Assembly (NCBI GenBank): GCA_003157875.1
Contig: PMKV01000089.1
Coordinates: 1-40,756, forward strand
Origin: Chloroflexota bacterium
GTDB lineage: Bacteria; Chloroflexota; Limnocylindria; Limnocylindrales; CSP1-4
DNA: 40,756 nt
Reading direction: 5' to 3'
The number at the start of each line of letters is the position of its first letter. Position 1 is the stretch's first letter. The translations under genes were made by a program, and so were the position numbers. Positions 31,844 to 39,307 of the stretch are shown piece by piece. The notes beneath the pieces are model-generated. The model worked only from the letters and a program-made list of their open reading frames with translations, was not told the DNA's origin and did no database searches.

Positions 31844-34807
31844 ATGGCCGTAACTCGCTCCAATCGCAAGCCCGTGGACCGCGTCGCCGGTGGGGCGGCG
31901 CAGGCCGAGCCGCGTTCGCCAGGTGGCGGTGCCCACGACCAGCTTTCGCGCGAGGTCAAGTTGTTGGGCGCGCTCCTCGGCCAGGTTATCGCCGAGCAGG
32001 GCGGCCCGGAGTTGCTCGAGCTGGTCGAGCGATGCCGGCTGCGCTCGATCGCATTTCGCGAGTCGGGCGACGAGACGGCCGAGCGTGCCCTCGGCGCCGA
32101 GCTCGACTCGCTGGACGTCGACGGGGCCGAAGCTCTTGCCAGGGCGTTCGCGCTCTACTTCCAGCTCGTGAACTTGGCCGAGGAGCGGGATACGGTGCGC
32201 CGGCTCCGGAAGGACGAACGGCCTGCCGGAACGCCGGTCGAAGGGACGCCCGAGGCCGCCGTCGATTGGTTGCTCGAGCGCGACTGGTCGCCCGAACGAG
32301 TCGTCGGCTTGCTGAACCGGATGCGCATCTCCCCGGTTCTGACCGCGCACCCGACCGAAGCGCGGCGGCGGACGATGCTGACGGCGCTGCGGCGCTGCTA
32401 CCGGCTGCTCGAACAGCTCGACGATCCGAGGTTGGGGGCGACCGACGACGCCGAGATCCGACGCCACCTGCGCGAGGAGATCAGCATCCTGTGGCGGTCG
32501 TCTGCCGTCCGACGCCTGGCGCCGTCGCCGATCGACGAGGTCCGGACGGCCATGACCTTCTTCGACGAGACGCTCTTCCGGGTGGTTCCGCGCGTCTACC
32601 GATCCTTCGACCGCGCCCTGGACAGGGTAGGGGACGGGGCTGGGGCCGCGGGCCGGGGCGGTATGGCGGCCGGCGCGTCCGGGGTCGATGGCGAGGCCTT
32701 TGCCGGCGACGCCGGTCTGACTGGCACCAGGCCCGCCCGGGTCGGGGCCTTTCTGCGCTGGGGTTCCTGGATCGGCGGCGACCGCGACGGCAATCCCACG
32801 GTCACGGCCGAGCTGACGCGGCAGGTGCCTCGCATCCACGCCGACCACCTTCTGCACGGCTACGAGGCCGTGGCGACACGTCTGCTGGCCACGATCGCGG
32901 CGTACGTGCCGCGCGACGAGGTGCAGCCGGTCCTGGAGGCGCGGCTGGCGCGCGACGCCGAAGAGCTGCCGGAGACGATGCGCGACCTGACTCACCGCTA
33001 CCCCGACGAGCCGTATCGGCGGCGCCTCGGAGCCATCGCGGAGCGGCTGCGCCGGACCCGCTCATACCTGACCGAGGAAGGCGGCCCGATCGCCGAACGC
33101 TATGAGACCCCCGAGCGACTCGTCGCCGAGATCGATGAGTTGCAGCGATCTCTGGTCGCCGACCGCCTGCCGCGGGTCGCTTACGGCGAGGTCCAGGACT
33201 TCCGCTGGCAGGTCGAGACGTTCGGGTTTCGGCTGGCCTCGCTCGAGTTACGCCAGCACTCTGACGTCCACTGCGCGGCGCTGGAGGCGATTCGCGACGC
33301 CGCATCGGGGGAAGCGGCCGGCGCGGGCCTGGCAACCGAGATCGTCCCCGGAGTCACGGCCGCCGAGGTCGTGGCCACCTTCCGCGCGGCCGCGGCGATC
33401 CAGCGCCGCTTCGGTGAGGATGCCTGCCATCGCTACGTCGTCAGCTTCACCTGCTCGGCCGACGACGTGCTGCGGGTCCTGGAGCTGGCGGAGATCGCCG
33501 CCGACCCGGCCATCCCGGCTGGTGCCACGGGCGGAATCGCGCCGGGAGCGCCCGAGCTCGACGTGGTGCCGCTGTTCGAGTCGAGCGACGCCCTCACCGG
33601 CTGCGGCGAGCTGCTTGAGACTCTGCTGGCCGATCCACGCTATCGGCGCCACCTGGCGGCGCGCGGCAATCGCCAGGAAGTGATGCTCGGCTACTCCGAT
33701 TCGAACAAGGAGTCGGGCTTCCTGGCCGCGGTGTGGATGCTCTATCGAGCCCAGACCCGCCTGGCGGAGGTGGCTCGGCGCCACGGCATCGAGCTGACGC
33801 TCTTCCACGGCCGCGGCGGTGCCATCGGCCGTGGCGGCGGCCCCACCAACCGGGCCATCATGGCCCAGGCTCCGGGCTCGATCGACGGCCGTTTCAAGAT
33901 GACCGAGCAGGGGGAGACGGTCGCGGCCAACTACTCCAACCTGGCCATCGCCGAACACCACCTGGGCCTGGTCGGCAGCGCGGTTGCTGTCGCGTCTACG
34001 CGCGAACACGATGAGTGTGTCGCGGAGGTCGACGAACGCGGGACGGCGGCGATGGACGAGCTGGCCGAGCTTGCCCGCCGCGCCTACCGGGATCTCGTCT
34101 ACGAGCAGCCTGGTTTCGAGCGCTTCTTCCGGGCGGTGACACCGCTGGCCGAACTGTCGACGATGGCGCTGGGCTCGAGGCCGGCGCGACGGGGTGCCGC
34201 GGGCGAGCCGGCCGGAGGATCGGCCGCGGACGGCCGCGAAGCCGCCGGCGGCGAGGTCGGCAAGACGCCCTGGATCGACTCGTTGCGGGCGATTCCCTGG
34301 GTCTTCTCGTGGTCTCAGGCGCGCATCGGTCTGCCGGCGTGGTATGGCCTGGGTTCGGCCCTGGAGGGTTTCGAGAAGGCCCACGGGGCGGGTTCGCTGG
34401 CGCGGCTCGCCGAGCTGTATCGCGACTGGCCGTTCCTGACGAGCGCGCTCGACAACGCCGAGCTAATCCTGGGCCGGTCGGAGCCCAAGATCGCCCGTCT
34501 GTACGCCGAGCTTGCCGGCGATGGCGAGGGCGCTCGACTCTGGGGCCGGATCATCGAGGAGTACGAGCGGTCGATTCGACTCCTGGCCGGAGTGACCGGC
34601 CGAACCGAGCTGCTGGCCGCCGAGCCGCTCGTGGGCCGATCCATCAGGCTCCGCCGGCCCTATATCGACCCGCTTTCCCACATCCAGGTACGCTTCCTGG
34701 CCAGGCTGCGCTCGCTGCCGCCGGAGGATCCCGATCGCGAGCGCTTCCGCCGCCTCGTCCAGCTAACCGTCAACGGCGTGGCGGCCGGCCTGCAGAACAC
34801 CGGCTAG
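31844..34807 (+). CDS. ppc: Phosphoenolpyruvate carboxylase
   Basis: 987 aa. Adds bicarbonate to PEP to give oxaloacetate (anaplerosis). Motifs: catalytic His in VLTAHPTEARRRTML near 168, FLRWGSWIGGDRDGNPTV, VMLGYSDSNKESGFLAAVWM, LFHGRGGAIGRGGGPTNRAI, the FKMTEQGETVAANY block, and the C-terminal QNTG (the invariant end of the family). Full length, slightly longer because of two Gly/Ala-rich inserts, near residues 263-300 (GAGAAGRGGMAAGASG) and about 785-805 (GEPAGGSAADGREAAG). ATG 31844 chosen since the sequence before it is not PEPC-like. NnrE follows at 19 bases. Confidence 0.97.
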   Translation: MAVTRSNRKPVDRVAGGAAQAEPRSPGGGAHDQLSREVKLLGALLGQVIAEQGGPELLELVERCRLRSIAFRESGDETAERALGAELDSLDVDGAEALARAFALYFQLVNLAEERDTVRRLRKDERPAGTPVEGTPEAAVDWLLERDWSPERVVGLLNRMRISPVLTAHPTEARRRTMLTALRRCYRLLEQLDDPRLGATDDAEIRRHLREEISILWRSSAVRRLAPSPIDEVRTAMTFFDETLFRVVPRVYRSFDRALDRVGDGAGAAGRGGMAAGASGVDGEAFAGDAGLTGTRPARVGAFLRWGSWIGGDRDGNPTVTAELTRQVPRIHADHLLHGYEAVATRLLATIAAYVPRDEVQPVLEARLARDAEELPETMRDLTHRYPDEPYRRRLGAIAERLRRTRSYLTEEGGPIAERYETPERLVAEIDELQRSLVADRLPRVAYGEVQDFRWQVETFGFRLASLELRQHSDVHCAALEAIRDAASGEAAGAGLATEIVPGVTAAEVVATFRAAAAIQRRFGEDACHRYVVSFTCSADDVLRVLELAEIAADPAIPAGATGGIAPGAPELDVVPLFESSDALTGCGELLETLLADPRYRRHLAARGNRQEVMLGYSDSNKESGFLAAVWMLYRAQTRLAEVARRHGIELTLFHGRGGAIGRGGGPTNRAIMAQAPGSIDGRFKMTEQGETVAANYSNLAIAEHHLGLVGSAVAVASTREHDECVAEVDERGTAAMDELAELARRAYRDLVYEQPGFERFFRAVTPLAELSTMALGSRPARRGAAGEPAGGSAADGREAAGGEVGKTPWIDSLRAIPWVFSWSQARIGLPAWYGLGSALEGFEKAHGAGSLARLAELYRDWPFLTSALDNAELILGRSEPKIARLYAELAGDGEGARLWGRIIEEYERSIRLLAGVTGRTELLAAEPLVGRSIRLRRPYIDPLSHIQVRFLARLRSLPPEDPDRERFRRLVQLTVNGVAAGLQNTG

Positions 34808-34826
34808 ATCGGCGAGGAGTCACGCG

Positions 34827-35693
34827 ATGCCAACGCCACGACAGACGCGCCCGACCTCCGAGGAGGCCGATCGCTATGCGCCGCTGCCTCCTCCGGTGGT
34901 GCCGAACCTCCCCGATGCGCCGCCGCCGCTGCCCGCGGACGACCCGGCCATCTTCGCCATGAGCCTTGACGAACTGGCGGCTCACTGGGCGCGGCCGATG
35001 GGTTCCGGGGCGATCGGCGCGGAGGCGATGACCGGCGCCGACCGGCGCGCCCAGGCGATGGGTGTGCCCGGCACGCGACTCATGGAGAACGCCGGCTGCG
35101 CGGTAGCCGCGGCCGTGAAGGCGCTGGCGGTTCAGACCGACCGCTGGGGCAAGGGGCCGATCCTGGTCCTGAGCGGTCCGGGCAACAACGGCGGTGACGG
35201 CTTCGTGGCGGCGCGGCATCTGTCGCGCCAGGGCGCTCGAGTTGTGGCGGTGCTGGTCGGGACCGAAGGAAGGCCCACCGGCAAGGACTCACTGCGCAAC
35301 TGGGACCGCCTGGAGGGCGAAGAGGGCGTAGAGCGGATCCACACGCCGGTCGCCCGGGACGTCGTGATCCTCGGCCAGGGCGTCGAGAAGGCTGCCGTGG
35401 TCGTGGACGCACTGCTCGGCACCGGCGTCCAGGGGCCGCTGCGCGACCCGGTCCGGAGCGCCGTGGAGTTGATCGGGCGGGCGCGGGCGGCCGGCGTCCC
35501 CATTCTGGCCGTGGACACGCCGACGGCGGTGGACCTCACGAGCGGCGATCTCTCCGATCCCGTGGTGAGGGCCCACGTCACGGTCACTTTCCACCGGCCC
35601 AAGACCGGGCTCCTGGCCCGGCGCGGATCGGCGGTCGCGGGTCGCGTGCTGGTTGCCCCGATCGGCATCCCGCAGGAGGCGGATCGGGGCTGA
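34827..35693 (+). CDS. nnrE: NAD(P)H-hydrate epimerase (YjeF_N type)
   Basis: 288 aa. Repairs damaged NAD(P)HX by epimerisation. Motifs LMENAG near 85, GPGNNGGDGFVAARHLSRQG near 115 (nucleotide site), VDALLGTGVQGPLR and VDTPTAVDLTSG (the usual DIPSGVD form altered to DTPTAVD) are in order. Only the epimerase domain is present; the dehydratase half (NnrD) of fused proteins is missing and not seen in the window. The first 50 residues are Pro-rich and poorly conserved. Nineteen bases after ppc, GAGGAG before the ATG, so co-transcribed. Confidence 0.85.
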   Translation: MPTPRQTRPTSEEADRYAPLPPPVVPNLPDAPPPLPADDPAIFAMSLDELAAHWARPMGSGAIGAEAMTGADRRAQAMGVPGTRLMENAGCAVAAAVKALAVQTDRWGKGPILVLSGPGNNGGDGFVAARHLSRQGARVVAVLVGTEGRPTGKDSLRNWDRLEGEEGVERIHTPVARDVVILGQGVEKAAVVVDALLGTGVQGPLRDPVRSAVELIGRARAAGVPILAVDTPTAVDLTSGDLSDPVVRAHVTVTFHRPKTGLLARRGSAVAGRVLVAPIGIPQEADRG

Positions 35694-35720
35694 TCGCGGG
35701 CGCGGAGCCGGGGCTTGACA

Positions 35721-35810
35721 CCGACGGCGCATCACTGGGCCGCAGGCGGCTCGCCACCTGGCCTAACTTGCGTGGCGGGAAAGCTGGGCGAGAAGTTGGT
35801 GCGCCGTCGG
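35721..35810 (+). ncRNA. Possible structured RNA element upstream of lpd
   Basis: CCGACGGCGC (35721-35730) pairs perfectly with GCGCCGTCGG (35801-35810), a 10-bp closing stem. Inside, CGCCAC with GTGGCG makes a further 6-bp stem and CCTAACTT could pair with AAGTTGG. The whole could fold as a 90-nt multi-branched element. It matches no riboswitch family that I recognise. Could instead be a terminator for nnrE. Confidence 0.38.
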
Positions 35811-35989
35811 GTGATTCGGGGATGCAGACCGGGACCACCTGTGAGTGCCGAGCGTGAATCGGCGCGAGCGTGGCCGGCGTGGCCGGTCCGGGGCGTCGCG
35901 ATCTCGCCCAATTTTCACCTGGGGCAAGTTGGTCCAGTTGATGGATCGGGCCGGCGAGTGGCGTGCAGCGTGACCGGCGGGGTCGTCGG

Positions 35990-36018
35990 TTGCCCGTTCC
36001 CGGCGTGCCGGGTACGCT
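35990..36018 (+). promoter_or_regulatory. Candidate lpd promoter
   Basis: TTGCCC (35990-35995) and TACGCT (36013-36018) are separated by exactly 17 bases, a close fit to sigma-70-type promoters (TACGCT is a TAnnnT box). It ends 43 bases before the lpd ATG. Confidence 0.52.
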
Positions 36019-36061
36019 TCGACGGTCCACCACCGCTCCGCAGCGCGAGGCCGCCACTCCC

Positions 36062-37495
36062 ATGGCCGCAGGCTCCAGCCCCGACTTCGACCTGATCGTC
36101 ATTGGCGCCGGCACGGGCGGCTACACCGCTGCCTTCCGGGCCGCCCAGCTGGGCATGAACGTGGCCCTCGTGGACTCCGGCAAGATCGGCGGCACGTGCC
36201 TCCACATCGGCTGCATCCCGACCAAGGCGCTGCTCGAATCGGCCGAGTTCTACGCCCGGCTCAAGAAGGCCAAGGAATTCGGGATCGTCCTCGACGGCCG
36301 GCCCGGGTTCGACTACAAGGCAATTGCCGCCCGACGCGACGCGGTCGTGAAGCGGATGTGGACGGGGTTGCGCGGCCTGGTCGACAAGAACAAGGTGACC
36401 TGGATCGCCGGCCGCGCCCGCTTCGAAGGACCCACGACGATCCGCGTCGCCCTGGTCGCGGAGGACGGTTCCGCGGCTGGAGAGCGCGTGATCACCGCCA
36501 GGGACGTGATCATCGCCACGGGCAGCCGCGTCAAGAGCCTGCCCGGGCTCGTCCCCGACGGCCACCGCATCATCACCTCCGACGATGTCACGACCAAGGC
36601 CGAGCTGCCCAAGTCGATCGCCATCATCGGCGCCGGCGCGGTCGGCTCGGAGTTCGCCTCGCTCTTCCACGATCTGGGCGTCGCGGTCACCTTACTGGAG
36701 TACCTGCCCGGCATCGTGCCCCTGGAAGACAAGGACGCCGGCGCGGCCCTGGAGCGCAGCTTCACCCGGCGCGGCATCAAGGTCATCACCAGGGCCCGCT
36801 TCGACGCGGCTTCGGTCAAGGTGAGCGAGGCCGGCGTCTCGCTCGTGGTAGGGCCGGACGGCGCCGCCGCGGAGGAGCTGCGCGTGGAGCAGCTGCTCGT
36901 CGCGACCGGTCGGGCGCCCAACACCGAGAACCTGGGTCTGGAGGCCACCTTGGTCGAGCTGGACCGGGGCTTCGTCAAGGTCGACGGCTGGATGCGAACG
37001 GCGCAGCCGCACGTCTACGCCATCGGCGACGCCATCGGCGGGCTGATGCTGGCCCATGTCGCCGCCCACGAGGGGATCGTGGCCGTGCATGAGATCGCCG
37101 GAGAGAGCCCGGAAGCCATCGACTACGACCACCAGCCGCGGGCCACGTACACCCATCCCCAGGTCGCCTCGATCGGGCTGACCGAGCAGCAGTGCGTCGA
37201 GCGGGGGATTGCCATCAAGAAGGGCGTCTTCAACTTCGCGGCCGTCGGCAAGGCCGTGATCATCGGCGAGACCGAGGGTTTCGCCAAGGTTGTCGCCGAC
37301 GCGACGACCGACGAAGTGCTGGGCGTCCACCTGGTCGGCCCCGGCGTGACCGACCTGATCGCCGAGGCGGCCCTGGGCATGACACTCGAAGCCACGGCCT
37401 GGGAGATCGGCGCGGCCACGCATCCTCATCCCACTCTCGCGGAGGTCCTCGGCGAGGCGGCCATGGCGGTCGCGGGGCGGCAGATCAACGCCTGA
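36062..37495 (+). CDS. lpdA: Dihydrolipoyl dehydrogenase (E3)
   Basis: 477 aa. Reoxidises dihydrolipoyl groups of 2-oxoacid dehydrogenase complexes, passing electrons via FAD to NAD. Motifs: FAD loop VIGAGTGGYTAAFRAAQLG, redox pair GGTCLHIGCIPTK (cysteines near 45 and 50), ATGSR, NAD loop IIGAGAVGSEFASLF near 190, AIGDAIGGLMLAHVAAHEG, and interface histidine in THPHPTLAEVL near the end. Full length. ATG 36062 chosen; the frame before is not conserved. Good promoter candidate upstream, hairpin downstream at 37532. The E2 gene is 1.8 kb downstream. Confidence 0.96.
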   Translation: MAAGSSPDFDLIVIGAGTGGYTAAFRAAQLGMNVALVDSGKIGGTCLHIGCIPTKALLESAEFYARLKKAKEFGIVLDGRPGFDYKAIAARRDAVVKRMWTGLRGLVDKNKVTWIAGRARFEGPTTIRVALVAEDGSAAGERVITARDVIIATGSRVKSLPGLVPDGHRIITSDDVTTKAELPKSIAIIGAGAVGSEFASLFHDLGVAVTLLEYLPGIVPLEDKDAGAALERSFTRRGIKVITRARFDAASVKVSEAGVSLVVGPDGAAAEELRVEQLLVATGRAPNTENLGLEATLVELDRGFVKVDGWMRTAQPHVYAIGDAIGGLMLAHVAAHEGIVAVHEIAGESPEAIDYDHQPRATYTHPQVASIGLTEQQCVERGIAIKKGVFNFAAVGKAVIIGETEGFAKVVADATTDEVLGVHLVGPGVTDLIAEAALGMTLEATAWEIGAATHPHPTLAEVLGEAAMAVAGRQINA

Positions 37496-37531
37496 GGCGG
37501 CTCGAGGCCGCGGGGCCGGAGGCGGCGGGGC

Positions 37532-37553
37532 CAGAGGCGGCGGCCGGCCTCTG
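37532..37553. terminator. Hairpin between lpd and the DUF3267-like gene
   Basis: CAGAGGC (37532-37538) and GCCTCTG (37547-37553) pair perfectly around eight bases. It lies between two convergent stops (37495 and 37596) and can serve both. No T-run. Preceded by a direct repeat of GGCCGGAGGCGGCGG type. Confidence 0.5.
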
Positions 37554-37595
37554 ATCTGAGGTACGGAACGGTACGGGTAGTGCGGCGACCCGTGG

Positions 37596-38168
37596 CTACG
37601 CTTCGATCTTCCAGAGCCGCATGCCGTCGCGCAGGTCTTCGACCAGCACATCCGACGGAGCGCGCAGGACGTGCCGGGCGATGTCGACGTCGCCTATGCA
37701 GCCGGCCAGATGGAGCCCGAATGGCACGGCCAGGAATTCCCCAAAGGGCAGCAGGCAGGCCGGCAGGCCGAGTGGCGCGAGCACCGCAAGCGGGGCCAGC
37801 GCGATAACCAGATACCGGCGCCTCGTGAAGCGGTGGCCCGGGGCGGTGGCGTAGAAGCCCGCCGGAACGCCCTCCAGCCGCAGGACGCCGAACTCCGGTC
37901 TGGCCCCGAACGCGAACATGAGGAGGCCGTGAACGGCCTCGTGAAGGGCCGCCAGACCGAGGATCAGGGCAAGAGCCGCGGCGATCTCGAGCAGACCGTA
38001 TGTGCCGGATGTCGGGTAGTCGCCGCGCGTGGCGACGCCGAGGTAGACCAAGATGCCGACGGCTGCGATGGGCAGCTGGGCCAGCGTCCAGGCCACGATC
38101 GTGGTCCGACCCGGTCGCCACTCGGAGATCAACCCTTCTGGTAGTGCCGCCTCAGCCTGTTCCGTCAT
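37596..38168 (-). CDS. DUF3267-like membrane zinc-metalloprotease
   Basis: 190 aa from ATG 38168. Four to five membrane segments; HEAVHG in the second or third helix is the HExxH zinc motif, followed by RPEFGVLRLEGVPAGFYATA and the RRRYLVIALAPLAVLAPLG helix, typical of DUF3267 proteins. FLAVPFGLHLAGCIGDVDIA carries the downstream residues near the third zinc ligand region. Likely intramembrane or membrane-embedded protease; substrate unknown. Confidence 0.75.
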   Translation of the reverse strand: MTEQAEAALPEGLISEWRPGRTTIVAWTLAQLPIAAVGILVYLGVATRGDYPTSGTYGLLEIAAALALILGLAALHEAVHGLLMFAFGARPEFGVLRLEGVPAGFYATAPGHRFTRRRYLVIALAPLAVLAPLGLPACLLPFGEFLAVPFGLHLAGCIGDVDIARHVLRAPSDVLVEDLRDGMRLWKIEA

Positions 38169-38214
38169 GCCCACCTCACACGTCCGCCGGTCCGAGAAGA
38201 AGTCACTCCGAAGC

Positions 38215-38811
38215 CTACCCGGTGCCATCCAGTCCCGCCAGAAGCTCGAGCACGCGCTGCCACATCAGTTCGGCCGTTTCCGGATCGTAGGCCGAGGGGA
38301 GGCTCGGATCGGCGAACAGGTGCGCGGCGCCCGGGTAGTCGAAGGTCTCACACTCGGAGCCCGAGGCTCGCACCAGCCTGGAGAGCTTGTCGATGGCCGA
38401 ACTGCTCCGATAGTGGTCTCGAATCATGAAGTGGATCTGCATCGGGACGGACGCCGGCCAGCGGGTGAGACCGATCGATGCGGGTTGGGGAGCGCCACTG
38501 AGCAGGATCGCCGCCCTGGCGCCGGGCCGCGTCGCGGCCAACAACGCGGCCAAAGTCGCTCCGATCGAGAAGCCGGCATAGACGAGCACCTGGGGGAGCG
38601 GCTCCACGGCGGCTCGGGCCCGCTCGGCCAGTGCGGCCGGGCCGACGGCACGTAGTCGAGCGGCCGCGGGGCCGTAGGTCTCCAGCGGTGCCTCGCCGGG
38701 AAATAGATCCGGTGTGTGGACGCGGTGGCCGCCCGCGCGCAATCGATCGGCGGCCACGGTCAGGCCGGGCCGCATCCCCAGAGCTGAGTGGAATAGGACG
38801 ATCTCGGCCAT
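38215..38811 (-). CDS. Dienelactone-hydrolase-like alpha/beta hydrolase (copy 2)
   Basis: 198 aa from ATG 38811 (GGAG four bases upstream). Same layout as the gene at 4375: VLFHSALGMRPGLTVAADRL, HRVHTPDLFPG, nucleophile elbow YAGFSIG (serine), PMQIHFMIRD, and histidine region PGAAHLFADPSLP. Identity with copy 1 is moderate (clear along the whole length), so this is an old duplication. Substrate unknown. 46 bases upstream of the DUF3267-like gene in the same direction. Confidence 0.82.
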   Translation of the reverse strand: MAEIVLFHSALGMRPGLTVAADRLRAGGHRVHTPDLFPGEAPLETYGPAAARLRAVGPAALAERARAAVEPLPQVLVYAGFSIGATLAALLAATRPGARAAILLSGAPQPASIGLTRWPASVPMQIHFMIRDHYRSSSAIDKLSRLVRASGSECETFDYPGAAHLFADPSLPSAYDPETAELMWQRVLELLAGLDGTG

Positions 38812-39307
38812 AGGACTCCATTCGTGGTCTCCCGCGCGCCCAAGCGTAGCCCGAAAGCGGGTGCGGCGGACGGGCTGGCGTGGCCTACCGTCTTCGGCAA
38901 TTGGTGGAGCGGGTCCTCCGCCGGCGCCACTCTGGTTGCTCAACTTCGCCGGTGGCGATGCTAAGTGCTGCGGTTGTTGCCGAGGCCGCTCGGCACGGCG
39001 AGATTCCGCGCCCGTGGCCGTGAGTCTGAGCGTGATCCGCTCCTCGGTTGGCTGCCGGGAAAGGGTCCATCCGGCCACGGACCACGCAGCCGCAACCTAG
39101 GATCGCCCGGGGCGAAGTTGAGCAGGTCCGGGCTGCCGCTCCGACGGTTGGCCGACTCCACAGTCCGTAGAGCGCGCCTCGTTCGGCCGTGTCTCCCCAA
39201 TCCCGGCCGAAATGGGCCAAACTAGGGGCACCTCGCCGGCCGGACCGGCGATGGATCTTGCTCCAGGGCACGGCGCGACGTGCCGGACCTCTCAGGAGGA
39301 GCGTTAC
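38812..39307. repeat. Intergenic region with a long inverted repeat
   Basis: TGCTCAACTTCGCC (starting about 38938) reappears inverted as GGCGAAGTTGAGCA at about 39111-39124, with each copy extended by a small TCGCC/GGCGA stem and CTA. Arms of about 28 bp with three mismatches, spacer about 130 bp. Each arm is itself a hairpin, like a REP element. The E2 promoter must lie here, but no clear box was found. No gene supported. Confidence 0.5.

Larger units (their letters stand above)
35694..36061. other. Intergenic region between nnrE and lpd
   Basis: Holds the long inverted repeat at 35721-35810, the lpd promoter candidate, and further CCCAA/TTGG short repeats around 35905-35940. No coding sequence could be supported on either strand. 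Confidence 0.55.

Noticed and set aside
31664-32995. 443-codon minus-strand frame
   Set aside because: Shadow of the ppc gene.
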